From an uncultured Eubacteriales bacterium (GTDB lineage Bacteria > Bacillota > Clostridia > Lachnospirales > Lachnospiraceae): DNA of 64,000 nt. The translations under genes and the position numbers were made by a program. The notes under the pieces are model-generated. The model had not been told where the DNA came from. It was given only the letters and a program-made list of their open reading frames with translations, and searched no databases. The stretch spans positions 1-64,000 of the forward strand of contig UQXZ01000007.1 of the NCBI GenBank assembly GCA_900545225.1, given 5' to 3'. How positions within the stretch are numbered: the first letter of the stretch is position 1; every line of letters begins with the position of its first letter. Shown here piece by piece: positions 26,967 through 34,964 of the stretch.

Positions 26967-27710
26967 TTAATTTTCGTACTTTGCAAATCCGTTATCATTG
27001 ATTTCATCGATAAGTGAAGCGTCGCCGTCAGCAACTAAAGAACCATTAACAAGTACATGTGTCTTATCTACTGAAAGAGCAGATAAAATCTTTGTGCTGT
27101 GTGTAATAACGAGAAGTGCACCACCAACCTTTTTCTGGTATGCTTCGATACCCTTAGATACTGTCTTAACAGCATCAACGTCAAGACCTGAGTCAGTCTC
27201 ATCAAGAATAGCGATTTTAGGCTTAAGCATAAGAAGCTGTAAAACTTCAGCCTTCTTTTTCTCACCACCTGAGAATCCGCAGTTTAAGTCTCTCTGTAAA
27301 TATTTCTCATCCATTTCAAGAAGAGCCATGTTTTCTTCTACTTCCTTCTTGAACTCCCAGAACTTAATTCTCTTTCCTGTTTTCTGCTCCAATGCATTTC
27401 TTAAAAACTCACTGAGTGTGATACCAGGAACTTCTACAGGAGCCTGGAATGATAAGAATACGCCGTCCTTTGCTCTTTCGTTAACAGCTTCTTCTGTAAT
27501 ATCCTTACCGTCAAGAACGATAGAACCGTTAATTACGTTATATCTTGGGTTACCCATGATAGTAAGACCAAGTGTTGTTTTACCTGCACCGTTAGGTCCC
27601 ATAAGTACGTGTGTCTCACCGGCATTGAGGTTAAGATTAATATTATGAAGGATTTCCTTTTCCCCTATTTCAACTGTTAAATTTTTTATTTCTAATAAAT
27701 TCTCTGACAT
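26967..27710 (-). CDS. sufC: Fe-S cluster assembly ATPase SufC
   Basis: This ATPase of 247 residues has an ABC fold and powers the SufBCD scaffold. Walker A is GPNGAGKTT, the signature CGFSGGEKKKAEVLQLL and Walker B IAILDETDSGLD are present. The start is MSENLLEIK at 27710, since GGAGG lies just before it; the ATG 12 bases further up overlaps that ribosome site. First gene of sufCBDSU. A Fur-box-like sequence and a GTATAC-type inverted repeat lie upstream. Confidence 0.96.
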   Translation of the reverse strand: MSENLLEIKNLTVEIGEKEILHNINLNLNAGETHVLMGPNGAGKTTLGLTIMGNPRYNVINGSIVLDGKDITEEAVNERAKDGVFLSFQAPVEVPGITLSEFLRNALEQKTGKRIKFWEFKKEVEENMALLEMDEKYLQRDLNCGFSGGEKKKAEVLQLLMLKPKIAILDETDSGLDVDAVKTVSKGIEAYQKKVGGALLVITHSTKILSALSVDKTHVLVNGSLVADGDASLIDEINDNGFAKYEN

Positions 27711-27770
27711 AAAAACCTCCATTTACAATAGCCTTTATATTGTACAATTATATTGTTTACAATTTACTTT

Positions 27771-27785
27771 TGATAATGATAATAA
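27771..27785. promoter_or_regulatory. Fur-box-like site upstream of sufC
   Basis: TGATAATGATAATAA matches 12 of 14 conserved positions of the Gram-positive Fur box TGATAAT-N-ATTATCA. It lies about 60-75 bp upstream of sufC. Iron control of suf is sensible, but binding is inferred. Confidence 0.45.
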
Positions 27786-27850
27786 TATATCTTTTATTGT
27801 TTCAAATACAATTCACATTTTAATGTATTTGTTAAATAAATTTCGCATTT

Positions 27851-27888
27851 GTATACAATATTGATATGTGTTTAACAATATTGTATAC
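27851..27888. promoter_or_regulatory. Inverted repeat with GTATAC core upstream of suf
   Basis: GTATACAATATTG (27851-27863) and CAATATTGTATAC (27876-27888) form a perfect 13-bp inverted repeat with a 12-bp spacer. It contains two GTATAC cores like those upstream of rnf and nrdD. No T run follows, so it is read as a protein site rather than a terminator. Confidence 0.5.
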
Positions 27889-28061
27889 ACTCGTTAACAA
27901 AACACGTGGTAAACCACGAAAAAAGATATAAATGTTCATTTTCATTACATTATAATAAGAAACAATTTGATATTATAAACCTAAATTATGTGTTAGTGTT
28001 ACATAATTATATAAAATCAATACTATAAATTAATCAACATATCTATGTTAATTCTTTAGCA

Positions 28062-28115
28062 AAAAAGAACTGCTGGAAATGAATATCTCATTTCCAGCAG
28101 TTCTTTTATTTATTC
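28062..28115 (-). terminator. Terminator of nrdD
   Basis: A long perfect stem AAGAACTGCTGGAAATGA and its complement are flanked by A and T runs on both sides. It lies about 115 bp after the nrdD stop. It could also end any transcript from the left. Confidence 0.88.
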
Positions 28116-28143
28116 TTTACTCTTCTTTATATATTAATGAAAT

Positions 28144-28199
28144 ATATGCGCTTCACTATATGCGTTTCACTATATGCGTTTCACTGTATTCATTTCATT
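28144..28199. repeat. 14-bp tandem repeat ATATGCGTTTCACT
   Basis: Units at 28144-28157, 28158-28171 and 28172-28185 differ by one base, and a fourth (28186-28199) is diverged. They lie between the nrdD stop and its terminator, inside the 3' untranslated part. Confidence 0.8.
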
Positions 28200-28222
28200 A
28201 AATGAAGAAACTGTCTGCTTAA

Positions 28223-30394
28223 TTATAAGTGAAGCACTCTGTCCTTGATCTCCTGAGTTCTACCCTGGTTCCAGAACTGAGTACCAATATATCCGCAAGT
28301 TCTTCTTGCAACATTTAACTTATTCTCATCTGTATTGCCACAGTTAGGACATCTCCAGATAAGCTTTCCGCTGCTTTCACTTACGATTTCCATTTCACCG
28401 TCAAATCCACAAATCTGGCAATAGTCGCTCTTTGTATTGAGCTCTGCGTACATGATGTTTTCGTAAATATACTTCATAACCTCAAGTACGGCTTCAATGT
28501 TATTGCTCATGTTAGGAACCTCAACATAGCTGATGGCTCCACCAGGGCTGAGTGCCTGGAATTCAGATTCGAACTTAAGCTTTGTAAATGCATCAATGTC
28601 TTCTGTTACATGTACATGGTAGCTGTTTGTGATGTAGTTCTTATCTGTAACACCTTCGATCTTACCGAATCTCTTCTGTAAACACTTGGCGAACTTATAT
28701 GTTGTAGACTCCAATGGTGTTCCGTAAGGTGAGAATGCAATATTTGTCTCTGCCTTCCACTCGTTACATTTATCATTTAAGAACTGCATTACACGAAGGG
28801 CAAATTCCTTACCACCCTCTTCTGTATGTGATACACCCTTCATATACTTTGTACACTCATTAAGACCTGCATATCCTAAAGAAATAGTTGAGTAGTTGTT
28901 AAATAATAACTTATCAATTACTTCACCCTTTTCAAGTCTTGCTAAAGCACCATTCTGCCAAAGAATAGGAGCAACGTCTGAAGGTGTACCGAGAAGTCTC
29001 TTGTGACGGTACATAAGAGCTTTCTTACATAACTGAGTTCTTTCTTCCATGAGCTCCCAGAAACGCTCTTCATCTCCGCCTGATGAACATGCGACGTCTA
29101 CAAGGTTAAGAGTTACAACACCCTGGTTGAATCTTCCGTAGTACTTATGCTCTCCATTTTCACCCATACCTACTGTATCGGCTGTAAGGAATGAACGGCA
29201 TCCCATACATGGATATACATCGCCATTTTTAAGCTCGCGCATCTTCTTGGCTGAAATATAGTCAGGTACCATTCTCTTAGCTGTACATTTTGCAGCAAGT
29301 ACTGTTAAATCCCAGTATCTTGAATCTTCAGTAATGTTATCCTCATCAAGAACATAGATTAATTTAGGGAATGCAGGTGTAATATAAACGCCCTTCTCAT
29401 TTTTAACACCCTGAATTCTCTGCTCTAATACTTCTTTAATTACAAGTGAAAGGTCTTCTCTTGTCTGCTCGTCCTTGGCTTCGCTGAGATCCATATATAC
29501 AGTAACAAATGGAGCCTGTCCGTTTGTTGTCATAAGAGTAATGACCTGATACTGAATAGTCTGAACACCACGCTTAATCTCATCAAGAACTCTTAACTCT
29601 GCAACCTGACGGATCTTTTCATCATCAGCTTCAATTCCGGCTGCTTCAAATTCTTCACGAACCTGTGTTACAAACTTCTTTCTGCTTATATCAACAAATG
29701 GAGCTAAATGTGAAAGTGAAATGCTCTGTCCACCGTACTGTGAGCTAGCAATCTGAGCAATTGCCTGAGTTGCAATGTTACATGCTGTTGAGAAACTGTG
29801 TGGCTTTTCAATCATTGTCTCACTTATTACAGTACCGTTCTGAAGCATGTCTTCAAGGTTAACGAGACAGCAGTTGTGCATATGCTGTGCGAAGTAGTCT
29901 GAATCGTGGAAATGAATAATCCCCTCTTCATGAGCTTCAACTATATCCTTTGGAAGAAGGAATCTCTTTGTGATATCCTTACTAACCTCACCTGCCATAT
30001 AGTCTCTCTGAACACTGTTAACTGTTGGGTTCTTGTTTGAATTCTCCTGCTTAACCTCTTCATTGTTGCATTCAAGAAGGCTGAGGATCTGTGCATCTGT
30101 AGAATTAGACTTACGAACAAGATCTCTCTTATATCTGTATGTAATATATTTTCTTGCAAGAGCAAATTTAGCTCTCTTCATAATTTCGTCTTCCACAATA
30201 TCCTGTATCTCTTCAACAGAAAGACATCTTGTCATACCGCGTCCGACCTGCTTAACATATTCAGCAATCTGTTCTATTTCTTCAGATGATAACTTATCAT
30301 CTTCAATTACTTCGTCATTGGCCTTGGACACAGCATTAATAATCTTAACACTGTCAAATACAGCCTCTGCGCCGTTTCTCTTAATAATCTTCAT
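28223..30394 (-). CDS. nrdD: Anaerobic (class III) ribonucleoside-triphosphate reductase
   Basis: This 723-residue glycyl-radical enzyme reduces ribonucleotides without oxygen. An ATP-cone allosteric domain (about 1-95, from MKIIKRNGAEAVFDSVK) precedes the barrel. Near the C-terminus CQICGFDGE and CPNCGNTD form the zinc site. ARRTCGYIGTQFWNQG carries the radical glycine, probably Gly701. A GAGGGGGG run lies just before the start. The activating enzyme gene nrdG is not adjacent and not in the window. NrdR-like boxes lie upstream. It is transcribed alone. Confidence 0.96.
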   Translation of the reverse strand: MKIIKRNGAEAVFDSVKIINAVSKANDEVIEDDKLSSEEIEQIAEYVKQVGRGMTRCLSVEEIQDIVEDEIMKRAKFALARKYITYRYKRDLVRKSNSTDAQILSLLECNNEEVKQENSNKNPTVNSVQRDYMAGEVSKDITKRFLLPKDIVEAHEEGIIHFHDSDYFAQHMHNCCLVNLEDMLQNGTVISETMIEKPHSFSTACNIATQAIAQIASSQYGGQSISLSHLAPFVDISRKKFVTQVREEFEAAGIEADDEKIRQVAELRVLDEIKRGVQTIQYQVITLMTTNGQAPFVTVYMDLSEAKDEQTREDLSLVIKEVLEQRIQGVKNEKGVYITPAFPKLIYVLDEDNITEDSRYWDLTVLAAKCTAKRMVPDYISAKKMRELKNGDVYPCMGCRSFLTADTVGMGENGEHKYYGRFNQGVVTLNLVDVACSSGGDEERFWELMEERTQLCKKALMYRHKRLLGTPSDVAPILWQNGALARLEKGEVIDKLLFNNYSTISLGYAGLNECTKYMKGVSHTEEGGKEFALRVMQFLNDKCNEWKAETNIAFSPYGTPLESTTYKFAKCLQKRFGKIEGVTDKNYITNSYHVHVTEDIDAFTKLKFESEFQALSPGGAISYVEVPNMSNNIEAVLEVMKYIYENIMYAELNTKSDYCQICGFDGEMEIVSESSGKLIWRCPNCGNTDENKLNVARRTCGYIGTQFWNQGRTQEIKDRVLHL

Positions 30395-30414
30395 GCTGAA
30401 CCCCCCTCAGGCAA

Positions 30415-30430
30415 ATACAAAATATAGTGT
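30415..30430. promoter_or_regulatory. NrdR-like box 1 upstream of nrdD
   Basis: ATACAAAATATAGTGT (reverse complement ACACTATATTTTGTAT) closely fits the NrdR box acaCwAtATaTwGtgt. It lies 21-36 bp upstream of nrdD. NrdR represses ribonucleotide reductase genes according to ATP/dATP state. Confidence 0.6.
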
Positions 30431-30436
30431 AACTTT

Positions 30437-30473
30437 AAAAATAAAAAACCCCTGCTTTTTATTGCAAGGGTTA
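30437..30473 (-). terminator. Terminator of ktrBA
   Basis: AACCCTTGC/GCAGGGGTT on the minus strand, with one wobble pair, is followed by TTTTTTATTTTT. It is about 90 bp past the KtrA stop and only 45-75 bp upstream of nrdD, between two NrdR-like boxes. Confidence 0.75.
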
Positions 30474-30475
30474 TA

Positions 30476-30491
30476 CTACAATATATTGTGT
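30476..30491. promoter_or_regulatory. NrdR-like box 2 upstream of nrdD
   Basis: CTACAATATATTGTGT fits the NrdR consensus at 14 of 16 positions. It is 61 bp from box 1, close to six helical turns. Confidence 0.6.
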
Positions 30492-30502
30492 TCAAATACA
30501 AG

Positions 30503-30512
30503 ATGTATACAT
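30503..30512. promoter_or_regulatory. TGTATACA palindrome upstream of nrdD
   Basis: ATGTATACAT is a perfect 10-bp palindrome about 110 bp upstream of nrdD. It shares the TGTATACA core with sites upstream of rnfC. Confidence 0.35.
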
Positions 30513-30564
30513 TATATATAGTTCTTGCATTTTTTTAAATTTTGTGAAACAGGCTTAAAACCTA

Positions 30565-31227
30565 TTACTTCTGAGCATCAAGAATTTTAAAAATTTTATT
30601 GGCATCTTCCATACTGGCAATAATCTGCATATGATCCCCATCCTGGAATACATAATTTGCTCCCGGCATGATATTTGTAACTCCATTTGCCACAACACCA
30701 ATAATATTAATGTTATATCTTGAGCTGACATTTAAATCCTTAATGGAATGTCCTACCCATTCTTTGATTATAGGAAGCTCGTAAATAGAATAATCTCCAT
30801 CCAGCTCAATATATTCAAATACGTGATTTGCTGATGCCTTAACCGCAATGCTGTGTGCAGCATCTCGTTCAGGGTATACAACCTCATCAGCACCATTTTT
30901 AAGAAGGAACTTCGCCTGAATCTCTCTGCTTGCAAGACTGATTACCCACTTGGCACCTTTTTCCTTTGCAAGGTTTGTGATTTCAAGAGAGTTCTGGAAG
31001 TTTTCCTTAATGGCAACAATTATTACGTCAAAGTTCTTTATTCCAAGTGCATCAAGTACATCAGGATTTGTACAGTCACCGATTCTTGCGGCAGATACAT
31101 CTGTGAAGAAATCTCTTAACTGTTCCTCTCTCTGATCTACGATCATAATATCATTATCGAGTTCAATAAGCTTTCTACATACATGTTTACCGAACTCACC
31201 CATACCAATTATTAAAAAAGATTTCAT
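30565..31227 (-). CDS. ktrA: Potassium uptake regulatory subunit KtrA/TrkA
   Basis: This 220-residue cytoplasmic RCK protein gates potassium uptake. It has one Rossmann TrkA-N domain (GMGEFGKHVCRKL at residues 8-20, then IMIVDQREEQL) that binds nucleotide, and a TrkA-C domain (about 135-218). A single RCK unit of this length is the KtrA form rather than the double-unit TrkA of enterobacteria. It lies 12 bp after the channel gene. Confidence 0.9.
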   Translation of the reverse strand: MKSFLIIGMGEFGKHVCRKLIELDNDIMIVDQREEQLRDFFTDVSAARIGDCTNPDVLDALGIKNFDVIIVAIKENFQNSLEITNLAKEKGAKWVISLASREIQAKFLLKNGADEVVYPERDAAHSIAVKASANHVFEYIELDGDYSIYELPIIKEWVGHSIKDLNVSSRYNINIIGVVANGVTNIMPGANYVFQDGDHMQIIASMEDANKIFKILDAQK

Positions 31228-31239
31228 TATATAACCTCA

Positions 31240-32595
31240 TTAACCTACATTTACATGTTCAACCGGATATGTAATAAGTGGATTTTTCTTTCTAACCTTA
31301 AATGATACTGCAAATGTTACGGTTCCTATTCGTCCGATAAACATCAACAATATAATAACTGCCTGAGATACAGGTACCAGTTCCCTGGTTAATCCTGTAG
31401 AAAGACCTACGGTACCCATGGCTGAGAACACCTCCATCATAAGGTTACCGATATCTACATGCTGTGTTGCACTTATTACAAGTGTAGCAAGGGAAACAAG
31501 AAGTATGTTGAGCCATAATACGAGGGATGCCTGGTTAACATTCTCTTCGCTGATTCTTCTCTTTCCGATATGCACACCACTTATTCCGAAAATATGACTG
31601 AATACATATACGGTCATAATAACAAGTGTTGTAGTTTTAATACCGCCTGCAGTAGAGCCTGAGTTACCACCGATAAACATCAAGAAACATGTAAGCATTT
31701 TACTTGGCTGTGACATCATTGCCAGATCAACCGAGTTCATACCTGCAGTTCTTGGGCTTATACTTGCAAAGAGGCCTGACATTAATGCGTCATGCGGACT
31801 CATGCCTGCAAATGTATAATTTCTTTCAAATAGCATATACAATGCAGTTCCCCCGGCTATTAAAACAACCGTTGAAATGAGAACTATTTTTGTGTGTAAT
31901 GCAAATTTCCTGAATTTGAATTTCTTTGAGATAATATCGTCCCAGACAAGGAATCCCAATCCACCTAAAACAATAAGTCCCATAATAGTATAAAGCACTA
32001 ATGGATCATGCATGTAAGATGTAAGAGAAGAATACTCTCCCTTGTATCCGAAAATATCAAATCCTGCATTACAGAATGCTGAGATGGAATGGAATATTCC
32101 ATAATAAGTACCCTTAAGAATACCCATCTCCGGTATAAATCTTATACATAGAAGAATCGCTCCGACTCCTTCTATAATAAATACTCTTACAACAATCTTT
32201 CTGAGCATTCTTACGACACCATTCATGCCGCTTGAGAAAATACTCTCCTGAATAAGAGCACGCATATTTATGCTCATTCTTTTTCTGGTGAACATATACA
32301 GCATTGCCGTAATTGTAACGACACCCAGTCCACCAATCTGAATAAGACACAATATTACAATCTGACCAAACAGCGACCAATGAGTGAATGTATCCACAAC
32401 AACAAGGCCGGTAACACATGTGGCAGATGTAGATGTAAACAAACTGTCTAAAAAGTTAGTAACCTCTCCCGTTTTGGAAGATATTGGTAACATGAGTAAA
32501 ACAGTACCCGTAAATATTACCAGTGCAAATCCAAAAGCAACTATCTGAGCTCTTGAAAATAATATCCTGTTGATTACTTTTTTATCCTGTGACAT
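31240..32595 (-). CDS. ktrB: Potassium uptake membrane subunit KtrB/TrkH
   Basis: This 451-residue membrane protein has the four M1-P-M2 repeats of the Trk/Ktr/HKT family. Filter-like segments include TSATCVTGLVVVDTF, FHSISAFCNAGFD, SISPRTAGMNSVDL and FSAMGTVGLSTGL. It works with KtrA as a K+ (often Na+-coupled) uptake system. The C-terminus ITYPVEHVNVG is conserved. It is upstream of ktrA in one operon. Confidence 0.92.
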   Translation of the reverse strand: MSQDKKVINRILFSRAQIVAFGFALVIFTGTVLLMLPISSKTGEVTNFLDSLFTSTSATCVTGLVVVDTFTHWSLFGQIVILCLIQIGGLGVVTITAMLYMFTRKRMSINMRALIQESIFSSGMNGVVRMLRKIVVRVFIIEGVGAILLCIRFIPEMGILKGTYYGIFHSISAFCNAGFDIFGYKGEYSSLTSYMHDPLVLYTIMGLIVLGGLGFLVWDDIISKKFKFRKFALHTKIVLISTVVLIAGGTALYMLFERNYTFAGMSPHDALMSGLFASISPRTAGMNSVDLAMMSQPSKMLTCFLMFIGGNSGSTAGGIKTTTLVIMTVYVFSHIFGISGVHIGKRRISEENVNQASLVLWLNILLVSLATLVISATQHVDIGNLMMEVFSAMGTVGLSTGLTRELVPVSQAVIILLMFIGRIGTVTFAVSFKVRKKNPLITYPVEHVNVG

Positions 32596-32637
32596 AATCT
32601 GACCTTTTTATCTGAATATTTTGTAAATATCTGAAAA

Positions 32638-33372
32638 TTAAAGTAAATCGTGTAATTCACCCGGATTATCAATTATATTTACTCTATTTCCAAGCTGTCT
32701 GAGATAATCCTTATCTCTATATCCCCATGAAGCCATTATTACATTTACATTACTGTTCATGGCAAACTGATAATCCACTTCAGAATCACCTACATAAACT
32801 ATTAAATGACTCTTAACCTTCATTTTCTGAGAAAGGTAAGTCATGGCATCAGGTGCCGGCTTATTTCTTAAACCTGTATTGCTGCCAATTACAAAGTCAA
32901 ATTTACCAGGCAATAATTTGTTAATAATATCCTTGGCAATGTCATCATCCTTATTTGTGATAACTGCCAGTTTGTAATGCTTTTTATTCTTTAAATATCC
33001 AAGAAGCACCTTTATGCCCGGATAAGTAATTGTTTTTTCAGCATCGTGTTCTTTATAGTATTCAAGAAACTCTTTATAACACTTTTCCTTCATCTCATCA
33101 CTTGTATTTTCCGGTAAAACATCTGAGATTAATCTTTTTGTTCCATTTCCTAAAAGAGGAATAACCTCTTTCTCGTCAATCTGTGTAAATCCGTTTTTAT
33201 CAAGTGTTACATTGATGGCCGCTGCCAGATCCTTACTTGAATCAATAAGAGTACCGTCCAAATCAAATGCTATCAGCTTGTAATAATTCTGATTGTGCTT
33301 GTTTAATAAGCCCATAACAATAAATATTGCTATTCCGACAGCAACCACAATCACTGCATTCATTATTTCCAT
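32638..33372 (-). CDS. HAD-superfamily hydrolase with N-terminal membrane anchor
   Basis: This 244-residue protein begins with a hydrophobic helix (about residues 5-23, VIVVAVGIAIFIVMGLL). A HAD phosphatase of the phosphoglycolate phosphatase type follows: FDLDGTLIDSS (D37, D39), AVITNKDDD, and IVYVGDSEVDYQFAMNSNV. AGAGGAATTGCA directly before ATG supports the start, so the helix is part of the protein. Substrate is unknown; PGP-like or housecleaning activity is possible. It is 42 bp upstream of ktrB. Confidence 0.85.
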   Translation of the reverse strand: MEIMNAVIVVAVGIAIFIVMGLLNKHNQNYYKLIAFDLDGTLIDSSKDLAAAINVTLDKNGFTQIDEKEVIPLLGNGTKRLISDVLPENTSDEMKEKCYKEFLEYYKEHDAEKTITYPGIKVLLGYLKNKKHYKLAVITNKDDDIAKDIINKLLPGKFDFVIGSNTGLRNKPAPDAMTYLSQKMKVKSHLIVYVGDSEVDYQFAMNSNVNVIMASWGYRDKDYLRQLGNRVNIIDNPGELHDLL

Positions 33373-33418
33373 TGCAATTCCTCTGTCTTGTTCCGATTTT
33401 TATTTATGTTCTTTCTAT

Positions 33419-33446
33419 AATATAGTATTACAAATATAGTATTACA
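33419..33446. repeat. Perfect 14-bp tandem duplication
   Basis: AATATAGTATTACA occurs twice in direct succession, 47-74 bp upstream of the HAD gene. The unit contains TACTATATT on the minus strand, so it may overlap the promoter. Confidence 0.75.
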
Positions 33447-33573
33447 GTAATCTGACCGAAATGCAGAAATTATCACATATATTCATATTGTTCTATATTT
33501 TAATGTTGTTCCGCCATTTACAATTACAGTCAGTTTAGTATATTCATTCAATTTTATCATATAAATACCGTAA

Positions 33574-33605
33574 AGCAATAAAAAAAGATGCCCCGAGAGG
33601 CATCT
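33574..33605 (-). terminator. Terminator of tRNA-Gly
   Basis: Stem AGATGCC/GGCATCT (33586-33605) with a 6-nt loop is followed on the minus strand by a T run. It is 11 bp beyond the tRNA 3' end. Confidence 0.9.
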
Positions 33606-33615
33606 GAATAGTAAG

Positions 33616-33687
<72 letters not shown>

Positions 33688-33688
33688 T

Positions 33689-33727
33689 TATAAGCAAGTC
33701 GCTATATGTCTTAGCGACTTGCTTATA
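33689..33727 (-). promoter_or_regulatory. 16-bp inverted repeat in the tRNA-Gly leader
   Basis: TATAAGCAAGTCGCTA (33689-33704) and its exact complement (33712-33727) flank a 7-nt loop. The repeat fills the whole interval between the -10 box and the mature tRNA 5' end, so the leader RNA can fold right next to the RNase P cut. Confidence 0.7.
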
Positions 33728-33753
33728 ATATCAATATATAAACATATTGTCAA
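33725..33753 (-). promoter_or_regulatory. Sigma-A promoter of tRNA-Gly
   Basis: On the minus strand TTGACA (33753-33748), a 17-bp spacer and TATTAT (33730-33725). It has the same boxes, spacing and similar flanks as the tRNA-Ser promoter at 4961-4989. Confidence 0.85.
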
Positions 33754-33770
33754 CTATATTTTTAAAAAAT

Positions 33771-34658
33771 TTATTCACCTTCAAGTTCAGGGATATAACA
33801 GCTACATGCAACAGCATATGCACCGTATCCGATATGTGTAGAAATACTCATAGGAAGTGGTTCTGCTGTGAAGTCAAAGTTGCCAAATGTTGACTTTACA
33901 TGGTCTTCCCAGGCTTTTCTTTCCGGATCATCAGCTGTTAATGTATATGATGCCTTCATATGAACCTTGTTCTCTGCAGCGAACTTTGCAAATCTTCCGT
34001 CAATGTCCTTCTGCATAGCATCAATCATAATGCTCTGAGCCTTGTTCATTCCTCTTGCCTTAGCATATGAGTCAAGCTTATCACCCTGGATCTGTAATAC
34101 AGGCTTAATCTTAAGAAGAGTACCGATAGCCGCTGCTGCAGGTGTAATACGTCCACCCTTCTTAAGATGCTTTAATGTCTGTAATGTAATATAAATAGAA
34201 GAGTTAAATTTTTCTCTCTCTAAAATATTCTTAATCTCAAGTGCACTGAATCCATGCTCAGCAAGATGAAGTGCATCAAGTACAGACTGTCTCATTGTAA
34301 CGGAAATTCTCAGGTTGTTAACAACCTGAACCTTACCGTCATAATCATTAGCAAGCATTGTAGCTGTCTGACATGTTCCACTAAGTCCTGATGACATTGG
34401 AATGAATACAACTGATTCATAATCCTTTAATAAAGTATCGAAATGATCTATCATTGACTGCATGCTTGGCTGACTTGTAGTAATATTCGCATCTGTATCC
34501 TGAATTTTAAAGAATTCCTCGTATGAAAGATCCTTCCATTCAAGATATGTTGCTCCATCAATAATAATAGGCATAAGGATAAGGCCTATTCCAAGAGCCT
34601 CCGCTTCTTTAGGAGTAATACCACTGTTAGTATCTGTGAGTATCGCTACTTTTCTCAT
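33771..34658 (-). CDS. DegV-family fatty-acid-binding protein
   Basis: This 295-residue protein matches the DegV family: VAILTDTNSGITPKEAEALG at the N-terminus, TTSQPSMQSM, MSSGLSGTCQTA and a C-terminal ISTHIGYGAYAVA. Family members bind a fatty acid, and some (FakB) present it to the FakA kinase for phospholipid synthesis. No FakA gene is adjacent, so a FakB role is only possible. It stands alone between tRNA-Gly and a MATE gene. Confidence 0.88.
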   Translation of the reverse strand: MRKVAILTDTNSGITPKEAEALGIGLILMPIIIDGATYLEWKDLSYEEFFKIQDTDANITTSQPSMQSMIDHFDTLLKDYESVVFIPMSSGLSGTCQTATMLANDYDGKVQVVNNLRISVTMRQSVLDALHLAEHGFSALEIKNILEREKFNSSIYITLQTLKHLKKGGRITPAAAAIGTLLKIKPVLQIQGDKLDSYAKARGMNKAQSIMIDAMQKDIDGRFAKFAAENKVHMKASYTLTADDPERKAWEDHVKSTFGNFDFTAEPLPMSISTHIGYGAYAVACSCYIPELEGE

Positions 34659-34964
34659 AATAAATCCCCTTCATACTTTTTATGTCATATACGATAAATA
34701 TCGTATAAAAGTGCATCATTAAACATATTTCACAACTAAACAAATAAGTAATCATATAAAAATAGTACCCTTATTATTACTTTGAAAGCTTAGCTATAAA
34801 AACCAAACTTTTCATACAACAAAGGTACTATTTGTAATGTCATAATCACTTAATATATATGTAAACGATTATAACATATTGATTATAGAAATTTAAGTGT
34901 TTTTGTGGTAGTTTTCGATACTACATTGGGCGGTTATTAAACACATATGCGACATTTTTATGAT
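34659..34964. other. Intergenic region between DegV and MATE genes
   Basis: About 305 bp without a gene. It holds the inverted repeat ATACGAT-AAAT-ATCGTAT (34689-34706), 31 bp upstream of degV, and a 10-bp inverted repeat AAATAGTACC/GGTACTATTT (34760-34769, 34824-34833). The second may be a long-looped terminator for the MATE gene, since minus-strand T residues follow. Confidence 0.45.

Larger units (their letters stand above)
27723..28062. other. Upstream region of the suf operon
   Basis: About 340 bp without a gene. It holds a Fur-like box (27771-27785), a 13-bp inverted repeat containing GTATAC (27851-27888), the palindrome ATTGTACAAT (27739-27748) and a short hairpin CGTGG/CCACG near 27905-27918. 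A promoter could not be placed with confidence. Confidence 0.5.

Noticed and set aside
28144..28199. CRISPR array
   Set aside because: Units are 14 bp and directly adjacent without spacers, and no cas genes are in the window.
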